64,000 nucleotides of DNA from Phormidesmis priestleyi BC1401 (GTDB lineage: Bacteria; Cyanobacteriota; Cyanobacteriia; Leptolyngbyales; Leptolyngbyaceae). The first letter of the stretch is position 1. Each line of letters opens with the position of its first letter. Below are positions 36,503 to 45,345 of the stretch, one piece after another. The position numbers and the translations under genes are program-made. The notes below the pieces were generated by a model. It was not told the DNA's origin, did not search any database, and saw only the letters and a list, made by a program, of their open reading frames with translations. The DNA lies in contig NZ_LXYR01000002.1 of NCBI RefSeq assembly GCF_001650195.1, positions 62,001 through 126,000 on the forward strand, in the 5' to 3' direction.

Positions 36503-37927
36503 CTACACCTTATCTTCGGTACGCTTCAAGAAGGCAGCACACTCAATATGGGCAGTTTGCGGAAAAAAGTCAGCAGGTTGGACACGCTGAAGCTCATATT
36601 CGCCATCGACGCAGAAGAGTTTGAGGTCACGAGCAAGCGTCGCCGGATTGCAGCTTACATACACGATACGCTCCGGTTTCATGAGGCGAAGTGTCTCGAT
36701 CACCGAGCTATCGCAGCCTTTGCGCGGCGGATCTAAAAGGACGATATCAGGTTCGATCTCTAAGGCAGGTAAACCCGTCTCGACCGTCCCAGTCAGGAAG
36801 GTGACATTTTCGAGCTGATTGAGTTCGGCGTTGCGGCAGGCTTGCTCGACGGCTTCGGGCTGCACTTCTAACCCGATCGCGGTCTTGACTCTTTTAGCGA
36901 TCGGCAAGGTCAAGGTGCCAATACCGCTATAGGCATCCACAAAAGTCTCGGTGCCTTTCAGATCTAACTGATCCAAAATCACTTTCATCAGAGCTTCGGC
37001 TTGCTCAGTGTGCACCTGAAAGAACGTGTCGGGGAGAATTTGAAACTTCAAGCCCAAAAATCGCTCGTGTAAGTGAGGTTGACCCGCAATGCAGCGGGTT
37101 TCTTTGCCAAAGATGCCATTGGTTTTGGCACCGTTCACGTTTAACGAGACTCCGACGAGGTTGGGATAGCGATCGAGCCAGTCTTGAGCCTGATCATTCA
37201 ACCCCACCAAGTTCGCATCTTTGCACACAAGGGTTAGCAATATCTCTCCGGTGTGTCGTCCGATTCTCAAGCTCAGGTGACGCACTTTGCCACGATGAAG
37301 CTTTTCGTCATAGATGCCCCAGCCGCGTTTTTGAATGTCTAACTTGACTTCTGCTAACAACGGATTCAATCGCGGGTCTTGAATCGGACATTGATTGAGG
37401 TTGATGAGCTGGTGACTGCCCTTCTGATAATATCCGGCTTGCACCTGTCCAGTCGCAGAGCGGGTGAGTGGGTAAGTCACCTTGTTTCGGTAGGCTAACG
37501 GCTCTGAGACATTCAGCACCGCATCGACCGCTACGCCTTTAAACCCGCCGATTCGCTCTAGCGCTTGGACGATTTGATTGCGTTTTGCCTCAAGCTGATA
37601 GTCATAATCGACGTGTTGCCACTGACAGCCGCCACACTTATCGGCAACGATGCAACTTGGTCTAATGCGGTGAGGAGAGCGTTCTAGAAGCTCATGAACT
37701 TTGCCGTTGGCGTAAGTCGGCTTGGTGCGAATCAGACGAACGATCGCTCGATCGCCTGTGACGGTATCGGGAACGAAGACGACGCGCTCTCCGAACCGAC
37801 CAACGCCATCGCCGCCCTCGGTAATGTCGGTGATGTCAACTTCGACCAGTTCTCCTTGTCGCCATAAGTCAGTCACGGGCGAGATTGATCCTAGGTCAGA
37901 AGGCAGTTGTGGATCGGAAATGGTCAC
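36503..37927 (-). CDS. rlmD: 23S rRNA (uracil-C5)-methyltransferase RlmD/TrmA family
   Basis: SAM-dependent methyltransferase acting on uracil in 23S rRNA. The 474-residue protein has an N-terminal TRAM domain (GELVEVDITDITEGGDGVGR). A 4Fe-4S cysteine set (CIVADKCGGCQWQH with a later Cys, QCPIQDP) and the methyltransferase core with DAYSGIGTLTLPIAKRV, DPPRKGCDSSVIETL and the catalytic Cys in YVSCNPATLARDL follow. Family is certain; the exact uracil position is inferred. Confidence 0.92.
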   Translation of the reverse strand: MTISDPQLPSDLGSISPVTDLWRQGELVEVDITDITEGGDGVGRFGERVVFVPDTVTGDRAIVRLIRTKPTYANGKVHELLERSPHRIRPSCIVADKCGGCQWQHVDYDYQLEAKRNQIVQALERIGGFKGVAVDAVLNVSEPLAYRNKVTYPLTRSATGQVQAGYYQKGSHQLINLNQCPIQDPRLNPLLAEVKLDIQKRGWGIYDEKLHRGKVRHLSLRIGRHTGEILLTLVCKDANLVGLNDQAQDWLDRYPNLVGVSLNVNGAKTNGIFGKETRCIAGQPHLHERFLGLKFQILPDTFFQVHTEQAEALMKVILDQLDLKGTETFVDAYSGIGTLTLPIAKRVKTAIGLEVQPEAVEQACRNAELNQLENVTFLTGTVETGLPALEIEPDIVLLDPPRKGCDSSVIETLRLMKPERIVYVSCNPATLARDLKLFCVDGEYELQRVQPADFFPQTAHIECAAFLKRTEDKV

Positions 37928-38248
37928 AGAGAATATTCCTGGTCTAACGTGAACGGATTCCTATTCTCGCTTCTCTAATCGACATATAACCGAACTCGCT
38001 GAAGTCTTGCAATTTATCGCAACGATCGAGCAAAAAAACTCGGTCAATCTGCTTGCAACACTGCGAATATTTTATCAAACCAAATCTCTCAGTAGTTTCA
38101 CAATAAATGCAATTTTTCTAGCACATCTGCGAAGGGTTAGACATGCTGTTGAGATTTCTTTACAAAATTGAGCTTCGGATGTAATTATGGACACGTCTAA
38201 ACGTTAAAATAACCGAGCTAACTAAGTTTCCGTTAGACCAAAAAATAC
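37928..38248. other. A/T-rich region upstream of the desaturase
   Basis: 321 bp between divergent rlmD and the desaturase gene. It is A/T-rich, as is common for promoters of cold-induced desaturases. I could not fix -35/-10 boxes and saw no gene or repeat. Confidence 0.5.
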
Positions 38249-39325
38249 GTGCAAGTTTACTCCATCCCGTCCGATTCGCTTCCAGTAGTAGACCCTTCTC
38301 TACAATCAGGTGAGCTTCCCTTTACCCTTAAAGATGTCCGATCGGCGATTCCAGACTCTTGTTTTGTGCCATCGACCTGGCGATCGCTCTCCTACTTTTT
38401 TCTCGATCTCGGAATCCTTGCAGGGTTATATGCCCTAGCCGCTTATCTTGATTCCTGGTGGTTTTATCCGATATTCTGGTTCGCTCAAGGCACGATGTTT
38501 TGGGCGCTTTTTGTGGTCGGTCACGACTGCGGACACGGCTCATTCTCAAAGCACAAATGGCTCAATAATCTGGTCGGTCACCTGTCGCACACGCCAATTT
38601 TGGTGCCCTTTCACGGTTGGCGCATCAGCCACCGCACTCACCACGCCAACACAGGCAATATCGAGACGGACGAAAGCTGGTATCCAGTGACTGAAAGCCA
38701 ATATGAGCAGATGGGTTATGTAGAGAAACTAGCGCGCTTTTATCTGCCGCTGTTGGCATATCCGCTCTATCTGTTTCGTCGCTCTCCTGGCAAACAAGGC
38801 TCTCACTTTATGCCCAGCAGCCCCATCTTCAAGCCATCAGAACGGAACGGTGTGATCACCAGCACGGTTTGCCTGATTCTGATGATCGGCTTTTTGAGCG
38901 TCTTAACCTACCAGCACGGGTTGCTGTTTTTGGTGAAATATTATCTGATGGGCTATGTCGGATTTGTCGTCTGGTTGGATCTGGTAACCTTTCTCCATCA
39001 CACCGAAGACGATATTCCCTGGTATCGCGGCGACGACTGGTATTTTTTGAAGGGCGCGTTGTCTACGATCGATCGTGACTATGGCATCTTCAACCCGATT
39101 CATCATGACATCGGCACTCATGTGGCACACCACATTTTCTCGAATATGCCTCACTATCATCTCAAGACCGCAACTGAGGCGATCAAGCCAGTGTTGGGCG
39201 GCTACTATCGCAAATCGAGCGAACCGATCTGGAAAGGGTTTTTCCGATCTTATCTGGCGTGTCATTTCGTTTCAGATAACGGCTCAAAGATTTACTATCA
39301 GTCTCCGACCAATCCGCAAAACTAA
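38249..39325 (+). CDS. desB: Acyl-lipid omega-3 (delta-15) fatty acid desaturase
   Basis: Di-iron membrane enzyme that puts a double bond into lipid-bound fatty acids; expression is typically cold-induced. The 358-residue protein has the three histidine boxes HDCGHGSFS (about residue 92), HRTHHANTG (128) and HVAHHIFSNMPHYHL (290), plus membrane helices. The box sequences fit omega-3 DesB/FAD3 better than delta-12 DesA. It starts at a GTG with a plausible leader; a terminator follows. Confidence 0.9.
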   Translation: MQVYSIPSDSLPVVDPSLQSGELPFTLKDVRSAIPDSCFVPSTWRSLSYFFLDLGILAGLYALAAYLDSWWFYPIFWFAQGTMFWALFVVGHDCGHGSFSKHKWLNNLVGHLSHTPILVPFHGWRISHRTHHANTGNIETDESWYPVTESQYEQMGYVEKLARFYLPLLAYPLYLFRRSPGKQGSHFMPSSPIFKPSERNGVITSTVCLILMIGFLSVLTYQHGLLFLVKYYLMGYVGFVVWLDLVTFLHHTEDDIPWYRGDDWYFLKGALSTIDRDYGIFNPIHHDIGTHVAHHIFSNMPHYHLKTATEAIKPVLGGYYRKSSEPIWKGFFRSYLACHFVSDNGSKIYYQSPTNPQN

Positions 39326-39342
39326 TCCATAACTCGTTTTGT

Positions 39343-39465
39343 TTAGAGCGATCGTTCTTTAGTTTGGAGCGATCGTTTTTTATTGTGGTGAAGTTGGGCT
39401 GTCCTGCCACATGACGCTGATTGGATAAACCACAAGAGGATATGCGTATCTAGCAAAATCCTCAT
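39343..39465 (-). pseudogene. Truncated PIN-domain (VapC-like) toxin
   Basis: ATG at 39465, with GAGG 4 bases upstream, opens with MRILLDTHILLWFIQSA, the start of a VapC/PIN toxin including the first catalytic Asp. After about 17 residues the homology ends and the frame runs to a stop at 39343 through unrelated sequence. The three other acidic residues are gone, so no activity is expected. The antitoxin gene upstream is intact. Confidence 0.75.
39347..39382 (+). terminator. Terminator after the desaturase, built of two GCGATCGTT copies
   Basis: AGCGATCGTT (39347-39356) can pair with the second AGCGATCGTT (39368-39377) because the CGATCG core is self-complementary, giving 10 pairs with two G-T. 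A T-run follows. It lies 21 bp after the stop. The two copies also belong to the HIP1-like repeat style seen at 59760. Confidence 0.6.
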
Positions 39466-39505
39466 TTGCCCTCAAACAATACTCCGGACATTTTTTGAGG
39501 CAGAG

Positions 39506-39574
39506 GCTGAAACCCGCATTCCACCGTTGGTATTTGCCTCAGTGATGATGCTGAAACCCTCATTCCACCATTGG
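39506..39574. repeat. Pair of 25-bp direct repeats inside the antitoxin-toxin gap
   Basis: Copies at 39506-39530 and 39550-39574 begin GCTGAAACCC and end ATTCCACC(G/A)TTGG, with two mismatches. They sit in about 113 bp that separate the antitoxin stop from the toxin start; in intact modules these genes usually touch or overlap. Confidence 0.6.
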
Positions 39575-39578
39575 CGAT

Positions 39579-39854
39579 TTAAAATTGTCCGGACTGTTGC
39601 TCAAATGCATTGAGAAGATCTTCCGGCAAAGGAGCATCGAAATCATCCGGCACGGTAAACTCGCCTGCACACAAACCAAATGGTCGCAGTTGTTTACTGC
39701 TAGAAATAGGTCTAAGTTCAGCGTTTGCCCCTGCGGGCAACAGCAAAGCTACCGGCTTATCAGACCTAACAATGACGAGAGTCTCACCTGCTTCTACTTG
39801 ATGCAGGTATTTTAGGGGATCGCGTTGAATTTCATCGATCGTTACGTTTAGCAT
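39579..39854 (-). CDS. Phd/YefM-type antitoxin, orphan
   Basis: The 91-residue protein resembles the antitoxins of VapC/PIN modules. The Phd-type N-terminal DNA-binding region MLNVTIDEIQRDPLKYLHQV and EAGETLVIVRSDKPVALLLP is followed by a toxin-binding C-terminal stretch rich in Pro and acids. Its partner is truncated, so it would act only as a DNA-binding protein or an anti-addiction factor. Confidence 0.85.
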   Translation of the reverse strand: MLNVTIDEIQRDPLKYLHQVEAGETLVIVRSDKPVALLLPAGANAELRPISSSKQLRPFGLCAGEFTVPDDFDAPLPEDLLNAFEQQSGQF

Positions 39855-39911
39855 TAGCCTGCCTCAACATCAATTCAATAGATAAATCAGCATTCAAACC
39901 AGCCCAGCATT

Positions 39912-40403
39912 TCAAAGCTTCTCCAGGTAAAGTGTCTTGATTTGAAAGGCGACTTTTCTAGCTTGAGTCAATGGCATTGGATAACCAAGTGTGTTGTATC
40001 CGTTATTGGACACACTTCTTTCTTTGAGAGATTTCTGTAGTTCCCAAACCAATGCCCTCAACTTTCCTGGTTTGAAGACGAGAATTTCTTGCTCTGGTAT
40101 CAGGAAAATCCAGTAATCTGCCTGTGAACTCCAGCCCCACCCCGGAATTAGCTCTTTGTCATTCGAGATGGTCTCAAAGAAAAGGTTACCTGTCCGTTTA
40201 GCAGCGATGTCAAATTTGTACTCAATCGTGATTACTGATCCGTCTGACCGAGTAACCACTCGGTCTATCCCCGATTGCTGATACTTCATATCTTCAGAGA
40301 CATTAAGTACTTTATATGTAGGAGATAACCATTGGTCTAAGAACGTTTCACCCTCTTGACCAATTTTCCACTGAGTTTCAAAATCGTACTGTTTAGTCTG
40401 CAT
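39912..40403 (-). CDS. Putative PD-(D/E)XK nuclease, third gene of an unknown cassette
   Basis: The 163-residue protein shows a full nuclease signature: E19 in QEGETF, D47 in SGIDRVV, and E61-x-K63 in ITIEYKFDIA. There is an A/G-rich loop region after it (AKRTGNLFFETISN). ATG at 40403 overlaps the upstream gene's stop (ATGCAGACTAA), implying coupled translation; a start at 40433 adds 10 residues. Family is not recognised by name. The whole cassette (39912-41695) lacks HIP1 cores and looks A/T-richer than flanks, suggesting transfer. Confidence 0.7.
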   Translation of the reverse strand: MQTKQYDFETQWKIGQEGETFLDQWLSPTYKVLNVSEDMKYQQSGIDRVVTRSDGSVITIEYKFDIAAKRTGNLFFETISNDKELIPGWGWSSQADYWIFLIPEQEILVFKPGKLRALVWELQKSLKERSVSNNGYNTLGYPMPLTQARKVAFQIKTLYLEKL

Positions 40404-41274
40404 AGATATAAGGAATGTAGAGTTGAACACCATCGTTGCCTTCTCGCCGTATTGGGATGCCTGCCCACCGTGTCACCCAATTCACTAATGCTCGTAAGGA
40501 ACTAGCTCTACGAGGATTTGTAGTCCCTCCACAATCACCGAAACTAACCAGAGAAATAATCTCTTGAATTAACTCTTTGGTGAGTTCTTTGTTGCCACGA
40601 GTTGTCTCCTCAATGATCAGTTGAATTGGGTAGAAACCCAACAATGCTTCAGCAAGAAGACGTTCACGAGTTCCTTGGTCATCGCTCTGCGCGATTCGTT
40701 TACCTCGATCACTCAAAACGTAAATGCTTGCAGGCTGCTTCTTGATTTGACATCTGCTAGCAAGACCAATCTCCATAACAGGTCGTCCAAGATAGTCGCC
40801 TCTCCTTGCCAAATCTTTGTCTTTCTTTGCGCCACTACCAAACGCAACACCCAAGCTTTTCGGAGTGTTGATTCCACAATGAATTAATTCAACAGTCTTA
40901 ATAAGTTTGTGTGGATCGCCAATTTGAGGAATGTAGACGGGCTTCTCCTCACTACTACGAAGATCTTGATCTAAAGCCGTCTTCCAATCTATCGCGTGGG
41001 ATATCTGTCGGAACTCATAGAATCTAATCTCTTTCTTATTCTTGGCAATATCGACATCGACAGTGTAAGTAATCTGAAAAGTCCGTCCCTTGAGTTCATA
41101 GACTAATCCTGTAACACCTGGTTTGACTCCGCAACTAGCTCCTTCTACTTCACCAAATTTCTTAAGAATCTCTAGAACAGGAGAAAGCTCTTGTTCTAAT
41201 TCAGTGTCCCAAAATGCACCCCTGTCAGAAAGCATCGATTTAACTTGGGTATCGAAATACGTAAACTTGTACAC
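40393..41274 (-). CDS. Two-part protein with winged-helix-like C-terminal region, second gene of the cassette
   Basis: The 293-residue protein has a small N-terminal region that may resemble RelE/ParE-type folds (MYKFTYFDTQVKSML; LVYELKGRTFQITYTV; KEIRFYEFRQISH), which is only tentative. From about 125 on, IPQIGDPHKLIKTVELIHCG and INTPKSLGVAFG look like the DUF7226-type helical/wHTH domain found in restriction-like proteins, ending NPRRASSLRALVNWVTRWAG. GTG at 41274 is chosen because AAGGAG lies 9 bases upstream. The reading from 41352 would overlap the first gene by 50 bp. Confidence 0.55.
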   Translation of the reverse strand: MYKFTYFDTQVKSMLSDRGAFWDTELEQELSPVLEILKKFGEVEGASCGVKPGVTGLVYELKGRTFQITYTVDVDIAKNKKEIRFYEFRQISHAIDWKTALDQDLRSSEEKPVYIPQIGDPHKLIKTVELIHCGINTPKSLGVAFGSGAKKDKDLARRGDYLGRPVMEIGLASRCQIKKQPASIYVLSDRGKRIAQSDDQGTRERLLAEALLGFYPIQLIIEETTRGNKELTKELIQEIISLVSFGDCGGTTNPRRASSLRALVNWVTRWAGIPIRREGNDGVQLYIPYIYAD

Positions 41275-41302
41275 TTCATCAAACTCCTTAAGTTTAAATA
41301 GG

Positions 41303-41695
41303 TCAGATCTGAATTTCAGAATGAAAAAACAAAACTTTGTCTGCATCACCAATCAGAGGCAATGAGAGGTAATGAGTGAAACGAGGCGATACAAACGCAA
41401 CAACTCGTCTCTTATGAAATGTTAAGTAGATACAATCCGTACCTCCTAAAAGCCTCTCCCACGCCTCAGTTAACTGGTCACGGAACTCGGTCAGGGGAAT
41501 CTCTTCGGTTTTCTGAATACTAATTTCTTCTTCAGAATTAAGAGCATCAACATCTTGAAGTGGAAGCAGGAAAGCTGCAACTTCTCCGTAGTGAGTACAC
41601 ACAATGCGTAAGTTACCCGATTGAACCTGTCGCCTGAGCTTTGGCAGTTTGATCCTTAGCTCCGACATTGGGATTTGCTTAAAACTTCTGTTCAT
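41303..41695 (-). CDS. Tandem Phd/YefM-like antitoxin-type protein, first gene of the cassette
   Basis: The 130-residue protein has two Phd-like units in a row. Unit 1 is FKQIPMSELRIKLPKLRRQV with NLRIVCTHYGEVAAFLLP. Unit 2 is EEIPLTEFRDQLTEAWERLL with DCIYLTFHKRRVVAFVSP. Each shows the beta-alpha start and the 'V/I..H....A.F..P' strand of the Phd DNA-binding domain. A tandem arrangement is unusual. It is probably the regulatory/antitoxin part of the cassette, 28 bp before the second gene. Confidence 0.6.
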   Translation of the reverse strand: MNRSFKQIPMSELRIKLPKLRRQVQSGNLRIVCTHYGEVAAFLLPLQDVDALNSEEEISIQKTEEIPLTEFRDQLTEAWERLLGGTDCIYLTFHKRRVVAFVSPRFTHYLSLPLIGDADKVLFFHSEIQI

Positions 41696-41894
41696 GTTTA
41701 CCAGCCCTCTCCCTACATCTCATAATGGCAATTAATGTACTAAATGTCAATAGCGTATTACATTTTTTACATTTTTAGCCTACACAGCCCTACTGACAAG
41801 GCTTCTAGAACTTCGAGATAGCCGAATACCGAACTTTAGATGATGCTCATACTGCTACCTCACCCAGAACACAGAAGGCTGCAAGATTGCAGTT

Positions 41895-43856
41895 TTATGA
41901 AACAGACGGCTGCTCATCGGCACTTTCACCGCTCACATGCTGACTGGGATGAAAATAATCGTAGATCTGCTGTGCCAAACGCGGACCCACTCCGGGAACT
42001 GTTTCCAATTGAGTAGGCGAGGCTTCTCGGATGTAATCGATCGAGCGAAAAGTCGCCAAAAGCTGCTTCTGTTTGTGATGCCCCAATCCGGGAATCTCAT
42101 CGAGGCTCGATCGCCGCATCCGATCGCTGCGCTGCTGACGATGAAAACTCACCGCAAATCGGTGCGCCTCATCTCGCAATCGCCGCAATAACTGGACTCC
42201 AGGCTGGTCTGCCTCCGTGGTTAACGGCAGTGATTCACCCGGCAAGAAAATCTCTTCTCGCTGCTTGGCTAAACTCACGACTTTGACATCTTCTAGCAAA
42301 TTCATCTCTCGCAGCACTGCTACCACCGCCGAAAGCTGTCCTTTGCCGCCGTCAATCATCACCAAATCAGGAAAATCCGCATAAGCAGACGTGTGCGACT
42401 TCAACACTGAAGACTCGCTGCTCATCTGCTCACCCCTGGCTTTTGCCGCCGCATATTTACGAAAACGGCGACTAATCACCTCTGCCATACTCGCAAAGTC
42501 ATCTGAGTGACCCGACATCACTTTGGGATTCTTGATTTTGTAGTGGCGATAGTGCTGTTTGGCAGGCAAGCCATCGACAAACACAACCTGAGAAGCCACG
42601 GCATCAGAGCCTTGAATGTGAGAAATGTCATAGCCTTCAATCCGACGTGGCAACTCTGGCAAGTCTAAAATCTCTGCCAAGTCGAGCGTGGCTTGAGCAT
42701 TGCGATCGGCAAATCGCTGCGTTCTTGCCAATTCATATCCAGCGTTGCGCTCTACCATTTCCAGCAATTCTGCCTTCGTCTGGCGCTGAGGAGCGACGAT
42801 CGACACTTTGCGTCCTTTTGACTGAGTGAGAAACTCCGCCAGCATCTCAGTCTCAGGTAACTCGTGCTGCACCAAAATCTCAGCCGGAATCTCCACCGGA
42901 TCGACGCTCTGATAGTGTTCTTCTAACACTCGCTGCAAAATCGCTCCCGGTTCGCCCGACTGAGAGTCTGCCACAAATCCCAGTCGCCCCACTAAACGAC
43001 CTGCCCGAATCTGAAAAAGCTGCACGCAGGAGTGCGTCTCGTCTGCTGCCAGGGCGATCGCGTCGCGTGAAATCGTGTCATCTGGTAGGGCGACTTTTTG
43101 TTCGGCACCCAGGGATTTGAGTCCGATAATCTGGTCGCGCAGACGAGCCGCGTGCTCAAAGTTAAGCGCTTCAGAGGCTTGCTCCATCTGAACTGCTAGC
43201 GTCTCTTCTAGCTCACTCGTCCGCCCCTGAAAGATCATCGCCACCTTCTGCACTGTCTTGCGATACTCCTCAGAGGTGATCATCGCCTGACACACCCCCG
43301 GACAGCGCCCAATATCATAATTGAGACAGGGACGGTCTTTGAACAACGGCTGAGGACGTTGACGGAGCGGGAAAATTCGCTTGACCAGATGCAGCGTTGT
43401 TCTCAGCGTGCGAGAGTCAACATAAGGACCGTAATAGCGATCGCGCTCTTTGCCCATCCGCCGCTTGCGCGTGATGAAAATGCGCGGATACTCTTCTGAC
43501 CAAGTGATACACAGGTAAGGATATTTTTTGTCGTCCTTCAACAGCACGTTGAAGTGGGGCTGGTGCTGCCGAATCAAATTCGCCTCTAGCGCCAGCGCTT
43601 CGGCTTCGGTGTCAGTGACGATAAACTCGACTTCGACCACCTGACGCAGCATTAAGGCGATTCGAGGTCGGGTGTCGTGCCCATTAAAGTAAGACCGGAT
43701 GCGCGATCGCAGCCGTTTTGATTTACCGATATAGAGAATCTGATCGCTACTGTCGCGCATATAATAGACTCCCGGTTCTTGGGGAATCTCTTTAATACGT
43801 CCTTCGAGGCGATCGGGATCTTGAATTAAAGGAACTGTTTTGTTCGTTAATGTCAC
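41895..43856 (-). CDS. uvrC: UvrABC system protein C
   Basis: Dual-incision subunit of nucleotide excision repair. The 653-residue protein has the N-terminal GIY-YIG nuclease ([20 protein letters not shown]). A UVR motif follows ([28 protein letters not shown]). The RNase H-like nuclease domain is [20 protein letters not shown] / [16 protein letters not shown], and the C-terminal tandem HhH is [11 protein letters not shown] / [16 protein letters not shown]. It is a single gene. Confidence 0.97.
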   Translation of the reverse strand: MTLTNKTVPLIQDPDRLEGRIKEIPQEPGVYYMRDSSDQILYIGKSKRLRSRIRSYFNGHDTRPRIALMLRQVVEVEFIVTDTEAEALALEANLIRQHQPHFNVLLKDDKKYPYLCITWSEEYPRIFITRKRRMGKERDRYYGPYVDSRTLRTTLHLVKRIFPLRQRPQPLFKDRPCLNYDIGRCPGVCQAMITSEEYRKTVQKVAMIFQGRTSELEETLAVQMEQASEALNFEHAARLRDQIIGLKSLGAEQKVALPDDTISRDAIALAADETHSCVQLFQIRAGRLVGRLGFVADSQSGEPGAILQRVLEEHYQSVDPVEIPAEILVQHELPETEMLAEFLTQSKGRKVSIVAPQRQTKAELLEMVERNAGYELARTQRFADRNAQATLDLAEILDLPELPRRIEGYDISHIQGSDAVASQVVFVDGLPAKQHYRHYKIKNPKVMSGHSDDFASMAEVISRRFRKYAAAKARGEQMSSESSVLKSHTSAYADFPDLVMIDGGKGQLSAVVAVLREMNLLEDVKVVSLAKQREEIFLPGESLPLTTEADQPGVQLLRRLRDEAHRFAVSFHRQQRSDRMRRSSLDEIPGLGHHKQKQLLATFRSIDYIREASPTQLETVPGVGPRLAQQIYDYFHPSQHVSGESADEQPSVS

Positions 43857-44081
43857 AGTGATTTGAGGAATTGATAGCCGTTTCAGGTTTAATTGTGGCG
43901 ATCGAGCGGTCTTAGTTAGTGAGTTGAATCGACTTAAAACTGCCTTTGGTTTAAAGACTTCATCTTCATATTCACACCTTCATCTTAAATTTTAAACCAC
44001 TAAACTCCCCAACTATCTCTCTTGTTTTTCCGTATTGGCTATATTCTAAGTATCAATTTTTACTTGCTACTACGCACTTAC

Positions 44082-44282
44082 ATGGAAATAGATGAGTTCG
44101 AGACTCAAACTTACGACAAATTAGAGACTGCGCTTAACCAGTTGCAAACCGCGACATTGTTGCTCTCTGCGCTAGAGATGCAAATTTCAGAATCAGGAAA
44201 TACTGTAAAAGACCTCAGTAGAGTAATTGAAACGTTCATCACCAGTAAGAGAGATAACGCTAGTGGTTCTCGTCCCACTTGA
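44082..44282 (+). CDS. Small hypothetical protein
   Basis: The 66-residue, acidic, mostly helical protein starts MEIDEFETQTYDKLETALNQ and has a Leu-rich core (LQTATLLLSALEMQISESGN). Not recognised. ATG at 44082 fits; upstream in-frame codons to 44022 are hydrophobic and less likely. Coding evidence is composition only. Confidence 0.4.
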   Translation: MEIDEFETQTYDKLETALNQLQTATLLLSALEMQISESGNTVKDLSRVIETFITSKRDNASGSRPT

Positions 44283-44391
44283 GGGACGCAAGCTGATATA
44301 AACCAAATGAGGGAAGTCTACGAGTAACGGAACGCGATATGCAACTTTCTTGAAACATCCACATGCTCTCACCCTAGCCCTCTCCTATCGG

Positions 44392-44775
44392 AAGCTACTG
44401 TGTACACACAAGTCTTCTGATCCCGTCATCGCCGAGATCTTCGCCCCCTAAATCCCCCAGTCTGGCAGGGCTAATTAGTTGTCACCAGATAAAATCTACA
44501 AGCTTGAGTCTTCGTTCAGCATCAGAATGATGCCTTAACGCAAGATAAAGGGTAAAGATTTTCTTTCTCGACCTTAAATTAGCCCTGCCAGTCTGGGGGA
44601 CTTTGAGATAAAACGAGGTTTTAGAGGTCAAGCCATTTATCTCGTTCAAAGTCCCCCAATTTTGATGAGTCACTGCGTTGGGCGGGTTCCCCGACTTGAA
44701 GCAAGTGACGTAGGGAATTTAGGGGCATAAGCCGACTCAAACGAATCTATGAGGACTTGTATGTACACGGTAGCC
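44392..44775. mobile_element. 384-bp nested element (253 bp without its own insert)
   Basis: The near-terminal inverted repeats are 44395-44417 (CTACTGTGTACACACAAGTC...) and 44753-44775, matching at 20 of 23 positions. CCTATCGG flanks it on both sides as a target-site duplication. It contains no transposase frame. It has palindromes and a CCCCCAGTCTGGGGG hairpin that was itself the target of a third element. Confidence 0.75.
44464..44589. mobile_element. 126-bp MITE-like element with 5-bp target duplication
   Basis: Perfect 13-bp terminal inverted repeats GGCAGGGCTAATT, flanked by AGTCT on both sides (44459-44463, 44590-44594). Excision restores the palindrome CCCCCAGTCTGGGGG. Too short for a transposase; a fragment of a coding end may be present on the minus strand. 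Confidence 0.85.
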
Positions 44776-44937
44776 TATCGGGAGAGGGAACTGGAACTGC
44801 CCGAAAGCTCTTCTCCTTGGGGAAAAGGGTTGTCAGGGCTTCGCCCCAAAGAGGAGGGCAAATTAGCTGCACCTCGTGTAACGGAAGAATTCACCTACTC
44901 CTAGCTTCTTCAAACGACACTTGATGCAGGCAAAAAT

Positions 44938-45345
44938 TTATGGAGAGGACTTTGCAAGCTCTTCGCGAATCACATCAGTCAACTGCGAAAGTCGAATCGG
45001 CTTCACCAAATAGCGACAGGCACCTAGCTCAAGAGCGCGCTGCTGGTCTCGCTGAAAAGCATAAGCTGACACTACGATCGTCGGAATCTGCTTCCAATCA
45101 TCTTGTTGTTGCAGTTGTTCTAGCAGCGCATAGCCATCGATCGTCGGTAGTTTTAGATCTAACAAAATAATTTGAGGGCAAAACTGCTCTATTGTCGCGG
45201 CAAGCTGAGTGCCCTCTTCTAGCCCAAACACATCAAACCCACAATAGATCAGATAATCACTCATCAAACGTCGATTGGATTCATTGTCTTCAATGAGAAG
45301 AATTCTGATCGGAGAGTCTGAGTCAGAGTCATTTAGTGTTGTCAT
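44938..45345 (-). CDS. Receiver-only response regulator
   Basis: The 135-residue phospho-acceptor domain has an acidic pair in LLIEDNESNRRLM, phosphorylation site D63 (IILLDLKLPTIDGYALL), the switch TIVVSAYA and the Lys in RYLVKPIRL. There is no output domain. The E-D-N-E-S-N pattern resembles receiver domains of hybrid histidine kinases, so it may belong to a phosphorelay. No kinase is adjacent. Confidence 0.9.
   Translation of the reverse strand: MTTLNDSDSDSPIRILLIEDNESNRRLMSDYLIYCGFDVFGLEEGTQLAATIEQFCPQIILLDLKLPTIDGYALLEQLQQQDDWKQIPTIVVSAYAFQRDQQRALELGACRYLVKPIRLSQLTDVIREELAKSSP

Larger units (their letters stand above)
44366..44859. repeat. Repeat family A copy 1, split by two nested insertions
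   Basis: The host element (about 110 bp, inverted relative to copies at 46849 and 55198) begins CTCACCCTAGCCCTCTCC and ends AAGAGGAGGGC. It is interrupted in its hairpin loop by a 384-bp element with an 8-bp CCTATCGG on each side (44384-44391, 44776-44783). Removing that insert gives CCCTCTCCTATCGGGAGAGGG, a perfect stem-loop like the other copies. Confidence 0.75.

Noticed and set aside
39506..39574. CRISPR-like pair of repeats
   Set aside because: There are only two copies, with mismatches and no further units.
44482..44673. 63-codon minus-strand frame over the nested elements
   Set aside because: It crosses element boundaries and has no homology I know.
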